From Aliirhizobium smilacinae (GTDB lineage: Bacteria > Pseudomonadota > Alphaproteobacteria > Rhizobiales > Rhizobiaceae), in NCBI RefSeq assembly GCF_006335145.1, contig NZ_VDMN01000002.1:310001-374000 (forward strand): DNA of 64,000 nt, given 5' to 3'. Under the pieces are notes generated by a model. The model searched no databases. It had not been told where the DNA came from and worked only from the letters and a program-made list of their open reading frames with translations. Position numbers and translations under genes: made by a program. Positions within the stretch are counted from its first letter, which is position 1. The number at the start of each line of letters is the position of its first letter. Of the stretch, positions 54,950-64,000 are shown in pieces.

Positions 54950-55792
54950 CTAATCCGTTGCCCCCGAAATCTTGTCATCGATCGGAAACTCTCTAAGACC
55001 CAGTCTTTGTGCTGCACTCAGCGATATGAAGGTCGGAACAACACGCGCGTAACGACGCCACAACCGCCGCGGTTCGCACGCGAGCCGGAACGCCCATTCA
55101 AAGCCGCTCTGCTGAATCAGGCGCGGAGCCTGGCGTACGAGGCCGGCGTGAAAATCAAAAGCTGCTCCAACCCCGATAAGCATCGAAGCGTCCAGACGGT
55201 CACGCATGCGCGCCATCCAGGCCTCCTGCTTGGGACTGCCGAGACCGACCCAAACGACATCTGCGCCAGAGCGGTTGATCAGGTCAGCGACATCCGCATC
55301 CTCTTGCCGCGACAACTCGCGAAAAGGTGGCGAATAGGAGCCGGCGAGCTGTGCGCCCGGAAACCGCTTCAGAAGGCGCGCCTGAAGCTTTTCCAATGTG
55401 TGTGCCGTTGCACCATAAAGGAAGTGGCGCAGGCCCGCAGATCGCCCTTCGTCAAAGAGTGATAACATCAGATCGGGTCCATAGACCCTGCCGCATTGCG
55501 AGTGACCCGCATGTTTCAAAGCCCATACCAACGGCATGCCATCAGGGGTCACGAGAAAGGCCCGGTTATGGATGGACCGAAGAACAGGGTCATTCTGACA
55601 TCGGACAACACCGTGCGCATCACGAACGCACACATACTGTTTTTCGCCACGTTCAATAGATGTCTGGATAAGTCGGATAGCCGTTTTAAGATTGACTGCC
55701 GAGATGCGAACACCCAGGACGTTGACCCAGGTCAAGGACGTTTCCGACGCACCGGATGGCGTGTGGTTTGGATCAACTGACGAGGCTTTCAT
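54950..55792 (-). CDS. WecG/TagA/CpsF-family glycosyltransferase
   Basis: 280 residues with the family's core: VLGVRISAVNLKTAIRLIQ, TPDGMPLVWALKHAG, FLYGATAHTLEKLQ, YSPPFRELS, ADVVWVGLGSPKQEAWMARM and GVGAAFDFHAGL. It adds the second sugar (often ManNAc-type) onto the lipid-linked first sugar. First gene of a minus-strand operon that also includes the priming transferase 30 bases downstream. The region to 56058, divergent, holds an AT-rich stretch that should contain its promoter. Confidence 0.9.
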   Translation of the reverse strand: MKASSVDPNHTPSGASETSLTWVNVLGVRISAVNLKTAIRLIQTSIERGEKQYVCVRDAHGVVRCQNDPVLRSIHNRAFLVTPDGMPLVWALKHAGHSQCGRVYGPDLMLSLFDEGRSAGLRHFLYGATAHTLEKLQARLLKRFPGAQLAGSYSPPFRELSRQEDADVADLINRSGADVVWVGLGSPKQEAWMARMRDRLDASMLIGVGAAFDFHAGLVRQAPRLIQQSGFEWAFRLACEPRRLWRRYARVVPTFISLSAAQRLGLREFPIDDKISGATD

Positions 55793-56058
55793 GAGTTTTA
55801 CTTCCTCGATCTGAACGGGGATCAGAGTTATCTCGGAAGTTAGAATTCATCAATATTTTGGTATACAGCTATATTCCTTAGTACTGTGACACATACGTCA
55901 ATCAAGGATCGGAATTATATCCTTCTGGCCGTAGATGGCATCGCCCTATGTGCACAATTTTGCTGCCTCCGTACGCGAATTTACTCCAATTGGATAATTT
56001 GATTTTTATGGAGGGGGAGACGATATTCTTTGATGCCTCAAAAACGCCGGAGGGAGAA

Positions 56059-56961
56059 ATGGTTCACGAAACGAGTCATGCCGGAGCGCCTTTTGACAGC
56101 ACATTGAAAGCGCCTCGCACCGCCAGCCAGTTGCAGCACGACTTGATGTCGGATGGCTACGCAATCATTCGCGGCCTCCTTTCGCGCGAGCAGGTAGAAG
56201 CTCTGCGGCGGACAGTCACAAAACATCTGAAATCGAGCGGCGACTATAAGTACGGCGGAAAATTCCAGCTTTATGCCATGTACTCGGTGGAGGAAGTTGC
56301 CAAAACTCTGACCGCCGATGCGATCCTCGATCGCTTGAGGGAAATCACCCAGCCGCTGGACGTTATCCTGACGGGCGAATGCGACTTGATGATCAACACG
56401 ACGTCTTCATGGCATAACGACGTACCTCACCATCCGGCCAGTCGAGATGGGCGCATTTTCAACGATGAGAGTTTCAGGGTCTACAAGATCGCCTTTTACT
56501 TGCAAGATCAGGATGAAGACGCGCTGACAACCTTGAAGGTTCGTCCGAGATCTCATCTTAAAGGACGCAACCAAAGTCTGCCGGACAGGCCAATTGCGGT
56601 GAGAGCTGGCGATGCCATCGTCTTCGATGTGCGCATCGAACACGCCGGGCAATTGCCTACATTTACCGACCGTGCGGTGCGAAAATTCATTGAGCGGATC
56701 GGGCCGTGGTTTCATCTGGACGCTCAAAAGGCGTTTACCTCAACACGAGCAATCATCCGACGCGCTACCGGTATTCCGGACCGCGTTGCTGTTTTCATGA
56801 CGTTCGGCCCGGCTGAAGCGTGGACCTATTCCTACGCCGAGGAAGGGCGCAACCTGCATCCTGCGGTCCACGGGGCGCTCAGTGCGGAGGTGATGACACG
56901 GCTAGCGCTTAATAAGGTTGCGCTACCCGTTATTGGAGTGCCGTCGTCGCCACGCCCTTAA
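56059..56961 (+). CDS. PhyH-type 2-oxoglutarate/Fe(II) dioxygenase-like protein
   Basis: About 300 residues: LMSDGYAIIRGLLSREQVEALRRTV, an HxD-type metal motif (SWHNDVPHH), DAIVFDVRIEHAGQ with the second His, and an Arg (RAVRKFIERI) that could bind 2-oxoglutarate. The double-stranded beta-helix architecture is typical of phytanoyl-CoA hydroxylase relatives. In a polysaccharide locus its substrate may be a sugar, lipid carrier or acyl group (inference). GGAGG five bases before this ATG; earlier ATGs at 55948 and 56008 lack a ribosome site. Confidence 0.8.
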   Translation: MVHETSHAGAPFDSTLKAPRTASQLQHDLMSDGYAIIRGLLSREQVEALRRTVTKHLKSSGDYKYGGKFQLYAMYSVEEVAKTLTADAILDRLREITQPLDVILTGECDLMINTTSSWHNDVPHHPASRDGRIFNDESFRVYKIAFYLQDQDEDALTTLKVRPRSHLKGRNQSLPDRPIAVRAGDAIVFDVRIEHAGQLPTFTDRAVRKFIERIGPWFHLDAQKAFTSTRAIIRRATGIPDRVAVFMTFGPAEAWTYSYAEEGRNLHPAVHGALSAEVMTRLALNKVALPVIGVPSSPRP

Positions 56962-56993
56962 ACCACGGCCTTGACGCCATGCGTGTCCCAATT

Positions 56994-57269
56994 TCAGCCT
57001 ACGCATGCCAACTCACGGCGTAATCCGGGTTGGCGAAAGGGTGGGAGCCCAGCCCCGGTATCGTCTCCATCCGGACAAACATAGAATCTTGTTCGATCGA
57101 ATTTGGAGATCACATTGGGCAAGGTTGTGCGGCTTAGCTTCGCCGGAGACAAACGCAATGCCGGTAACAACGCCTCCATATACGTCTCATTCCTGATCCT
57201 CGCTTGCGATCGAGCGAGCCCATCCCCTCCCGAGTTTGACGAGACTGCATAGCCCAGCTGCATGAACAT
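56994..57269 (-). pseudogene. Decayed 5' end of a second beta-helix protein gene
   Basis: The frame ends with TRFYVCPDGDDTGAGLPPF, matching the family start FYVSPDGDD of the intact beta-helix protein at 26.4-28.5 kb, with a similar distance (about 63 residues) from a possible start. The frame then runs into nonsense and a stop; the rest of the gene is absent. It sits in a 680-base stretch without intact genes, which suggests a locus that lost a lyase/epimerase copy. Confidence 0.5.
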
Positions 57270-57643
57270 GGCAGCAATAACTGTGCAGAAAATTGGCCTG
57301 ATATAAACGCCGCGAGATATGCGCGCCTGAAGAACGGACTACGTCGAACGCCTTAGTGGTGAGCGAAAGTATCGGTGCCCTTACACCATTGGGAGATACT
57401 TGGTTCCCAAAGTGGAGCAATAATCAAATCGGCCTACCCATAAGAGCAGGTTATGTGTCGCTTCATTCGACGGTAATTTGTCAATGGACATTCAAGCTGA
57501 GGGATTACGGCAACTGATGGTGTTCGCAACGTCTGGCACTCAGCCTCAGCGGTGCGAACAGTCTTCAGCCGAATGGGAAAATACGCGCCTCCTCCACTTT
57601 TCTGACCGCAAGCACAGAGCCCATCGACCTTTTGAGAAGTGTC
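57270..57643. other. Stretch without a recognisable gene
   Basis: No coding frame here looks real. It precedes the glycosyltransferase gene and should hold its promoter. It may include further decayed sequence upstream of the beta-helix remnant. Confidence 0.45.
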
Positions 57644-58594
57644 ATGACGCGACCGACCATCAGTGTTCTTATCAATAACTACAATTACGGTCGCTTCATC
57701 GGACGCGCAATTGACAGCGTGCTGGCGCAAACAGTGCCGGACGTAGAAATTGTTGTGGTGGACGATGGTTCAAGCGACCAGTCGCGCACAGTGCTTGAAC
57801 CCTACGGCAAGCAGGCAACATTACTCTTTCAGGAAAACAAGGGACAAGCCGCGGCTATAAATGCTGCTGTCAGAGCAAGCGCAGGCGACATTCTTTGTTT
57901 CCTGGATGCGGATGACTGGTGGGCTCCGGAAAAGCTGGCAGCAATTTCAACGACATTTGATGCGGATGATCGCCTATCACTTGTGTATCACCGACTTCAG
58001 CCCGCGTTCAGCGACGGCACACCAACTCTGAAACCAATCCCTCGAACATTATGTTCTGGCGACATGTCGTCTTGGATCAGTAGGTCCGCAGGCTGCTGGC
58101 CTTTTCCAATGACATCTGCCATCGCAGTCCGGCGAAGTGCATGGAACGCGGCAGGCGACATCCCCGAGCAGTTCAGAATATCTGCAGATTTCTGGCTTAC
58201 GGGCATCTATCCGTTCTTGGGGCATATCGCTGCGTTACCAAGCTCGCTTGGGTGCTACAGAATCCATAACAACACGTGGTATAGACCGGTCGATGATGCA
58301 GCCATGTTGCGCAAACGCATGGCGCACTGGGTCGCGACCGTCAATGTGACAAACCAGTTCCTGTCGTCCCGCAACTTGCCTGCAAGACTGCGATTGACAG
58401 ATCACTTTCCCTATCAGGTGGCATCTGCGCGGATTGAAGGGGGCACCATGCGCACCCGGCTTCAGCTTGCCGTGAAAGGGATTACCTTCGCCGGAGAACC
58501 GAACCTGATGAGGCGCATGCGTGACGCACTGCGCGCGGCCTATACCCTACCGCGCCGCGGCGAGGACCTCGGATGGGCGGAGGATGTCAAATGA
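57644..58594 (+). CDS. Family 2 glycosyltransferase
   Basis: About 316 residues with a GT-A fold: ISVLINNYNYGRFIGRAIDSVLAQ (by position), VVVDDGSSDQS, and the metal-binding FLDADDWW, then a longer C-terminal part. Soluble, cytoplasmic side. First of four coupled genes (two GT4 and a Wzz/BY-kinase follow with ATGA or short overlaps). Confidence 0.9.
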   Translation: MTRPTISVLINNYNYGRFIGRAIDSVLAQTVPDVEIVVVDDGSSDQSRTVLEPYGKQATLLFQENKGQAAAINAAVRASAGDILCFLDADDWWAPEKLAAISTTFDADDRLSLVYHRLQPAFSDGTPTLKPIPRTLCSGDMSSWISRSAGCWPFPMTSAIAVRRSAWNAAGDIPEQFRISADFWLTGIYPFLGHIAALPSSLGCYRIHNNTWYRPVDDAAMLRKRMAHWVATVNVTNQFLSSRNLPARLRLTDHFPYQVASARIEGGTMRTRLQLAVKGITFAGEPNLMRRMRDALRAAYTLPRRGEDLGWAEDVK

Positions 58595-59694
58595 AGGTGG
58601 TGCTTCTGGCTTCCGAGTTGGAAGACTACACGATTTCCTTTGCCAGCGGCCTAGCGCAGCATTTGAAGGTCGTTTTGGCCGTTCCTCGCCGGCGTTACGA
58701 GCATCTTGCGTCCTGGTTCGACCCGGCAGTCGATCTGCGTCTCCTGGAGTGGCCACGACACCGTTCACTGCTCAATCCATGGTTCTTGCGAGGGCTTACC
58801 CGCCTGATCAGGCAGGAGCGACCGAACCTCGTCCATCTTTTGAGCAACAGTACGTTGTGGCTGAATTTTGCCGTGCCATTTTGGCGCCCGATCCCCTTGG
58901 TGACCACCATCCATGACGTGAATGTGCATCCTGGTGACAGTGATACACTTACGCTGCCTGCCTGGGCGCCCAAACTGATGGTGCATCAGTCACGGCATAT
59001 CGTCGTACATGGCGAAGGCCTGAAGCAACTGGTGCTCGACCAGTATTCAAAGTCCGCCAATCATGTCCATGTCCTGTCTCATCCAGCCATTCACCGCTAC
59101 GCCGAACTCGCGCGACGACAGAAAATGGCTCCATATCGAGCAGATGGAGTTTTGCGAATTCTGCTGTTCGGGAGAATTTTTGCGTACAAGGGTCTGGAGC
59201 ATCTGGCCCGCGCCGAGGCATTGCTCAAGGGCTGTTCACCTGACCTCCGTTTCACGATCGCGGGCCGCGGCGACGATCCGTGGGTCTACCGGCCACTTAT
59301 GGGTGATCCTAACCGCTATGACATCCGCAATCGATTTATCGAGGATGCTGAAGTCGCTCAGCTTTTTCTCGATACGGACATCGTGGTTCTTCCGTATACG
59401 GAAGCGTCCCAAAGCGGGGTGCTTAATCTGGCTGCAGCGTTTGGCAAACCAGTCATCGTGACCGATGTTGGCGAATTGCCAACTACCGTCTTGTCCAACG
59501 GATTGGGACTTGTAGTTCCGCCCGCGGATGGGGAGAGCCTGTCGCGAGCCATACTGACTTTGGCACAAGACAGAGAATTGCGATGCAGGCTTGGAGCAAA
59601 TGCCCTCGCCTGGTCCCTGGGAGCGAATTCGCCCAAGCAAGTGGGTGCACAGGCAGCATCCCTTTACCGCAAAGTGGTGGAACCATGCACGTGA
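58591..59694 (+). CDS. Family 4 glycosyltransferase
   Basis: About 367 residues, GT-B fold. The donor-side motif EASQSGVLNLAAAFGKPVIVTD (by position about 276-297) and RILLFGRIFAYKGLEHLARA are GT4 signatures. The ATG overlaps the preceding stop and has GGAGG upstream. Sugar and linkage not determinable. Confidence 0.9.
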   Translation: MKVVLLASELEDYTISFASGLAQHLKVVLAVPRRRYEHLASWFDPAVDLRLLEWPRHRSLLNPWFLRGLTRLIRQERPNLVHLLSNSTLWLNFAVPFWRPIPLVTTIHDVNVHPGDSDTLTLPAWAPKLMVHQSRHIVVHGEGLKQLVLDQYSKSANHVHVLSHPAIHRYAELARRQKMAPYRADGVLRILLFGRIFAYKGLEHLARAEALLKGCSPDLRFTIAGRGDDPWVYRPLMGDPNRYDIRNRFIEDAEVAQLFLDTDIVVLPYTEASQSGVLNLAAAFGKPVIVTDVGELPTTVLSNGLGLVVPPADGESLSRAILTLAQDRELRCRLGANALAWSLGANSPKQVGAQAASLYRKVVEPCT

Positions 59695-60842
59695 ACGCGC
59701 TTTCCCGAATATCCCGCATACCACAATCGCCCCCTTCATCCGTGCGCCATTATCTACCGGGAGGATGTGAAAGTGGCGGCGGCATTGGCAGGCTGGTCGG
59801 TTACATATCGAACGCAGCGAAGGATACTGACCGGGAACACCTGATAACCGACACGCGGGGGCAGAAATGGTCGCCTGCGACGTCGCCAGCACGCTTATTG
59901 GCCGCGGTCGTCATAATGGCGAAAGATCGCGTCGCGGATCCTGGCCGCATACATCACATTCATATTGCGGGTCGCGGCAGCACTTCACGAAAGCTGATCC
60001 TGACGGGAGTGGCTCGTCTTCTCGGTTGTCGTCATATACTTCATCTGCACGACTACGATTACGCGCGCGACTTTTCTAGACGCACTTCGACACAAAAAAC
60101 GCGAATACGCCGAATGTTCCAAGGCGCTGATCATGTCGTCGTTTTGGGCCAACGTGATCATCTGACGCTGACAGGTGATTTGGGTGTTGATCCGCAACGC
60201 ATCGCGGTTATTCGCAACTGTGTCCCGGATCCCGCCGACCGCATTGTCCGGGTCCGCGAGGATCGACGTAGCGAACCGCCGCTCATTATTTTCTTGGGAA
60301 GGCTAAGTGAACGCAAAGGCGTCCCGGAGCTTCTTCTTGCTTTGAGCCATCCTGTAATGAAGGAGCTTCATTGGAAAGCCGTTGTTGCAGGTGACGGGCC
60401 GGTGGAGGATTACCGTCGTCAGGCGGCAGCCCTGGCGCTTTCCGACCTGGTGGTGATGCCGGGTTGGCTTGGCGCCGACGAGGCACGGGCGTTGTGCTCG
60501 CAGGCAGATATTCTGGTTCTGCCGTCATATGCCGAAGGCATGGCCATGGCGGTCATCGAAGGCATTGCTCATGGGCTAGCGGTTGTGACCACGCGTGTCG
60601 GGGCGCATGAGGAGGTGATCTCTGACGGTGATACCGGTGTTTTCGTACCGGTTGGAGACAAGGACGCGCTGGCGGCCACATTGGCAAAATTGGTTTGCGA
60701 TCGCGAACAACGCAATCGTCTGTCGACCCAAGCCCGTCTTCATTACCTCAATCACTTCAGCATGAAAACCTACATGCGATCACTGGAAAAATTATACGAC
60801 GCCGTCTCCGCGCAACCTCAAACATCTGCCGGTGCCTCATGA
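59685..60842 (+). CDS. Family 4 glycosyltransferase
   Basis: About 385 residues, GT-B fold with IIFLGRLSERKGVPELLLA, VVAGDGPVEDY and the E-x7-E motif PSYAEGMAMAVIEGIAHG. N-terminal LPGGCESGGGIGRLVGYI fits the acceptor-side glycine loop. The start overlaps the previous stop by ten bases, and the stop overlaps the next start (ATGA). Confidence 0.9.
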   Translation: MHVNALSRISRIPQSPPSSVRHYLPGGCESGGGIGRLVGYISNAAKDTDREHLITDTRGQKWSPATSPARLLAAVVIMAKDRVADPGRIHHIHIAGRGSTSRKLILTGVARLLGCRHILHLHDYDYARDFSRRTSTQKTRIRRMFQGADHVVVLGQRDHLTLTGDLGVDPQRIAVIRNCVPDPADRIVRVREDRRSEPPLIIFLGRLSERKGVPELLLALSHPVMKELHWKAVVAGDGPVEDYRRQAAALALSDLVVMPGWLGADEARALCSQADILVLPSYAEGMAMAVIEGIAHGLAVVTTRVGAHEEVISDGDTGVFVPVGDKDALAATLAKLVCDREQRNRLSTQARLHYLNHFSMKTYMRSLEKLYDAVSAQPQTSAGAS

Positions 60843-63013
60843 CAATTACAACTCTCCCGATGGACCGCAACGGGTCGCTGTCGCCAATGCGATATGATCC
60901 GCGATTTCAGAGGCATGAGGCGGCAGACGACTTTGATCTGATGGCCGGCATTCGCCTCATCCGACGAAGGATCATGTTGATCGTCGCGCTCACGATACTG
61001 TTGATGGCCGCGGCCTTTCCCGTCATTCGGGGACTGCTTCCGATCTATCACGCCGAATCTCGACTGATGATCCATTCACCTCTATCGATATCGCTCTCCG
61101 CAGAAGCATCCGACCACACCGGTTCGCTTGACCTTACGGCGGAAACGGAACGGCTGCTGTCGAGGAGCACCGCGGAGCGGGTCATTCGCGATCTGCGGCT
61201 CGACGAGCGGCCGGAATTTAATCCGGCCCTGCGGAAAGCCTCGCTTATTGACCGCGTGCGTGAGATTTTGAGAAACCCGACAGGCAGCAAGACATCTCCC
61301 TTGCCGCAGCCAACCGGAATCGATGGCGTGGTCCTCGAATATTACGGGGCGTTGAGCGTACAGCGCGATGGCCAGGCGAACGTTATCAGGATTGGTTTCT
61401 CGTCCGGTGATCCGGCGCTGGCAGCGGCGATTCCGAATTACCTGATCAGCATCTATCTTGATGAGCGGAAAGATCGGCTTCTCATTCGTTTGGATGCTGC
61501 AGAGAAATGGGTTCAGCAGCGTCTCGGCGAACAGCAAGAACGCCTCACCACTGCGCGCGACAGGTTTGATCGATATCGAAATACAATGAGCGTGATATTA
61601 AGCGATGACGCTCAGGGCACAACGGCAAAGTTGATTGCGGATTTGAACGACCGACGCTTAAAACTCGATCAGGCTCGAGTTCAGACACGCCTGACAATCT
61701 CTCATCTGGAAGGTGCTGGTGCGACCGCGCTTGTCATCCCGGGTGCGTCCGTTCCGGAAAATCTCGGCGAAATGCAACGCGAGCTGACGGCCCAACAGAG
61801 AGATCTTGACCGTGTTCTTGAGGTATATGGCGAAGCGGCTCAGGCAGTGATCGACTTGCGGGCGCGGGTTGCCAGGTCTCGCATGGACCTTGATCTGGCA
61901 CTCGATCGATACCTCGAAACGCTGCGCGTCACGCTGAATGATCTCGATCAGGAAGGTGCCGGAATCCAGTCGTCACTAGCAACTGCTCAAGCACAGAGAT
62001 CCCGCAACTCAGAGGTGCAAACCAAAGCCGTCCTTTTAGAACGTGCGGTGGAAAAAGAACAATTGGCAATGGATAAGATCGAGGAGCAGCGCCGCGTCCT
62101 TGCCGATCAAGCCCGCTCACCAGGAGCGGAAATCGAACTGTTGTCGCCGGCAACGACCCCACTGGCACCACAGGGACGCGGCCGTCTGTTTTATTTTCTT
62201 GGCGCCCTCATCGCGTCAGTTGCTTTCGCTGTGACCATCGCGTTTGTCATCGAGATGCTCGATAAAACTGTCCGCAGCTTCGACCAGCTATCCGGCCTAA
62301 ACCACATCGTGCCAATCGGCCTTATTCCACGTTTACGGCGCAAAGAGCGATTGCAGCTACTGAGACGGATGCGGGGCGGCAAGTTCGATGACGCTATTCA
62401 AACGCTTATCGTTTCGCTCAAGCAATCCTGTGGAGGGAAGTTGCCCGGCAGCATCATTGTGACGTCATCTCAGAAGGGCGAAGGCAAGTCTACCATCGCC
62501 AGATCGCTCGCAATTGAAATCGCTACGAGCGGCGTTGGAGTAATTCTCATTGATGGCAACCTTCGAAGTGGAAATCTTGTTTCGTTGTTCAATTCCGAGC
62601 AGGTGCATGGATTAAATGAATTCATAAGGCGCAAGACGAGACTGACGGATATCGTGCATCATCATGGCCCAACCGGCATAGATTTCATTCCGGCGGGAAC
62701 GCCCGATCTCTATCGGCGTGCATATTTGGCAGATGTCTCTGAAATTATCGAGATGGCACGCATCAAAGGTCAAACGGTCATATTTGACAGTGCGGCTGCG
62801 CTGGAATCGGCCGACACGATGCATCTGGCGAGCTTGGTGGAGCGAACGATTCTGGTTGTAAAATGGGCAAAAACGACGTGCAGAACCGTTGAAATTGGCG
62901 TTCAGCATCTGCAGAGATCGCGCAGCACGGATATTCTCGTCGCTATAAACAATGTCGATCCCAAGCGGCATGCAATGTACAACTTTACCGACGCAAATCT
63001 GATTATTGCATAG
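60839..63013 (+). CDS. Wzz/BY-kinase-like polysaccharide co-polymerase, divergent kinase part
   Basis: About 724 residues: Wzz domain bounded by two transmembrane helices (about 45-65 and about 445-465), a long coiled coil (about 200-420) and a cytoplasmic P-loop domain with Walker A SSQKGEGKSTIAR and Walker A'-like ILIDGNLRSG. The expected Walker B (usually VIIDTPP) reads VIFDSAAA, and the C-terminal tail has a single Tyr instead of the usual Tyr cluster. It probably controls chain length and export; autophosphorylation by the usual route is doubtful. Confidence 0.88.
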   Translation: MTITTLPMDRNGSLSPMRYDPRFQRHEAADDFDLMAGIRLIRRRIMLIVALTILLMAAAFPVIRGLLPIYHAESRLMIHSPLSISLSAEASDHTGSLDLTAETERLLSRSTAERVIRDLRLDERPEFNPALRKASLIDRVREILRNPTGSKTSPLPQPTGIDGVVLEYYGALSVQRDGQANVIRIGFSSGDPALAAAIPNYLISIYLDERKDRLLIRLDAAEKWVQQRLGEQQERLTTARDRFDRYRNTMSVILSDDAQGTTAKLIADLNDRRLKLDQARVQTRLTISHLEGAGATALVIPGASVPENLGEMQRELTAQQRDLDRVLEVYGEAAQAVIDLRARVARSRMDLDLALDRYLETLRVTLNDLDQEGAGIQSSLATAQAQRSRNSEVQTKAVLLERAVEKEQLAMDKIEEQRRVLADQARSPGAEIELLSPATTPLAPQGRGRLFYFLGALIASVAFAVTIAFVIEMLDKTVRSFDQLSGLNHIVPIGLIPRLRRKERLQLLRRMRGGKFDDAIQTLIVSLKQSCGGKLPGSIIVTSSQKGEGKSTIARSLAIEIATSGVGVILIDGNLRSGNLVSLFNSEQVHGLNEFIRRKTRLTDIVHHHGPTGIDFIPAGTPDLYRRAYLADVSEIIEMARIKGQTVIFDSAAALESADTMHLASLVERTILVVKWAKTTCRTVEIGVQHLQRSRSTDILVAINNVDPKRHAMYNFTDANLIIA

Positions 63014-63221
63014 CAACTGACGAGCAGCACTCCAGGGCCGAACGACGCGAGGTTTGCGTTCCCGGGAGCTAACGCCGATATAGAGCCACCCCCGAGACAT
63101 CGGTCTTTCCATTCCAAACGTCGGGCGACAACTTCGAATCCGATGCCGGATCTCTGTTTCTGACGAAAAAGATTGCGTTGAAAAATGCAAAGGAAACGGC
63201 ATCCCTCATTGTTCGCAGCGG

Positions 63222-63488
63222 TTAATCGACTGTGGAATGCACCAGCACGACGCAGATCGAAAGAAACGACAGCCGCGGTAACAGCCTGTCACTTACTCTA
63301 GAAAGGCGCTGGACAACCACGACTAGGTAAAACATCACGAGAGCGGCCTCGATCAGACCGCCTTCCAGCGCCACTTCCAGAAAAACATTATGGGCATGGT
63401 TCACGTATGCCAGATAAATATCCCGCAGCTTTTCATAATATGGATATGCCAGCCCGAACGTGCCGTAGCCGGTGCCAAAATGCCAACC
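63222..63488 (-). pseudogene. Truncated O-antigen polymerase/ligase fragment
   Basis: About 88 residues in one frame: FGTGYGTFGLAYPYYEK then NHAHNVFLEVALEGGLIEA, the Wzy_C hallmark, then hydrophobic helices and a stop. A TGA stands in frame just before the segment (63489-63491) and no N-terminal two-thirds can be found upstream. It is the remains of a second ligase/polymerase gene. Confidence 0.65.
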
Positions 63489-63769
63489 TCACAACGGAAC
63501 GCCGCCTGGTATAGCCGCCCTGCCTGCCGCCGATGCTGTCAACACGCTTAGTCGAAGATCATCGCTCAATGTCTGTGCGATCATCCACTTCTCGGTTGGG
63601 ATGGTGAATCAGCTTCGGTTCGTCGCCGTGCTCCAGAGACTGAACCGCAGCCACATCAATCGCCATCATCGCGAAAGAGGTATTGATCTTTCCGTTGGAG
63701 GGACGGAAACCCATGAATCCCTCGCAAACAAAGCACCGGCCGCAAATGGCATGCTGGTCGGTCTTCCCC

Positions 63770-64000
63770 CTAGCCGTTTTGGTGGATTGTGGGCTTTTTT
63801 TCGCATGAGCAAGCCTGCTGATAAAATTTTACGCGTGAGGTTCGCCCGATCCCCGGATTGAAACTGTTGGTCGGATCGAGCGTAACATAGTGGTCCGACA
63901 GAGTTGGCTTGGCGTGATAGACATGACCGACATTATGCTCCGCCGGATACTCCGCCCCGCGCGCATCGAGACGTTCCAGCATCCGCCGCTTGAGCGCCCT
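63770..64000 (-). CDS. dld: Quinone-dependent D-lactate dehydrogenase, C-terminal end (partial)
   Basis: The frame enters from the right edge and reads RMLERLDARGAEYPAEHNVG..., then HAKPTLSDHY, DPTNSFNPGIGRTS, the conserved C-terminus of E. coli-type Dld. After GRTS it continues with RVKFYQQACSCEKK to a stop. It marks the right border of the surface-carbohydrate block. The rest of the gene lies outside the window. Confidence 0.85.
   Translation of the reverse strand, partial: RALKRRMLERLDARGAEYPAEHNVGHVYHAKPTLSDHYVTLDPTNSFNPGIGRTSRVKFYQQACSCEKKPTIHQNG

Noticed and set aside
63489-63769. Plus-strand frame near the right border
   Set aside because: Overlaps both the decayed ligase and the dehydrogenase end; no domain and poor start.

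Overview
The window reads as chromosome (or a large replicon) of an alphaproteobacterium of the Rhizobiales, most likely Rhizobiaceae. The clues are the CreBC-like pair beside a DUF4153/DUF4173-type membrane protein, ExoF/ExoP/PssY-type exopolysaccharide proteins, polyprenyl-phosphate-arabinose genes resembling those of mycobacteria and of the Azorhizobium noeCHOP region, and tight ATGA-coupled operons. No rRNA, tRNA, CRISPR array or intact transposon was seen. The genus cannot be fixed from the sequence alone.

Layout. (1) 1-5.6 kb: membrane protein, OmpR-family response regulator, short histidine kinase, then a GAF-GGDEF-EAL protein with both enzymatic motifs intact. (2) 5.6-13.5 kb, minus strand: a complete iron-siderophore regulon in the order fecI-type sigma factor, fecR, STN-type TonB receptor, ABC ATPase, two FecCD permeases, binding protein. 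(3) 14-24 kb: a small unknown protein, a type I secretion ABC exporter with a degenerate C39 domain and its HlyD adaptor, then on the other strand a COG0523/CobW GTPase and a ~1500-residue modular protein with an N,N-dimethylformamidase-like domain and two DUF4082 domains, a candidate substrate of the exporter. (4) 24.2-29.8 kb: an SUMF1-fold exported protein coupled to a GT-C membrane glycosyltransferase, facing a beta-helix protein and an O-antigen-ligase/polymerase-like protein.

(5) 30.2-34.3 kb: four genes matching the decaprenyl-phosphate-arabinose pathway: HAD-UbiA fusion, GtrA, DprE1-like and DprE2-like. (6) 34.4-41 kb, regulatory: one CheB-CheR-PAS-kinase-REC-REC-LuxR fusion protein, and two tandem LuxR proteins with receiver domains lacking the phosphorylation site. 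(7) 41.2-63 kb: a large exopolysaccharide locus with export protein, flippase, two sugar-nucleotide modules (including a WlbA/B/C-like 2,3-diamino-uronate set), UDP-xylose-synthase-like enzyme, priming transferase, WecG/TagA transferase, five other glycosyltransferases, a PhyH-like oxygenase and a Wzz/BY-kinase-like protein. (8) The right edge holds a decayed polymerase/ligase fragment and the 3' end of a quinone-dependent D-lactate dehydrogenase. A decayed 5' end of a second beta-helix protein lies at 57.1 kb.

Taken together the window is mainly devoted to cell-surface carbohydrate synthesis and its control. The most interesting items are the arabinose-donor pathway near a possible GT-C user, the large modular protein next to a type I exporter, the all-in-one chemotaxis-type sensor, and the pair of pseudo-receiver LuxR regulators beside AT-rich palindromes. 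All names rest on reading motifs and remembered family features, with no database search.
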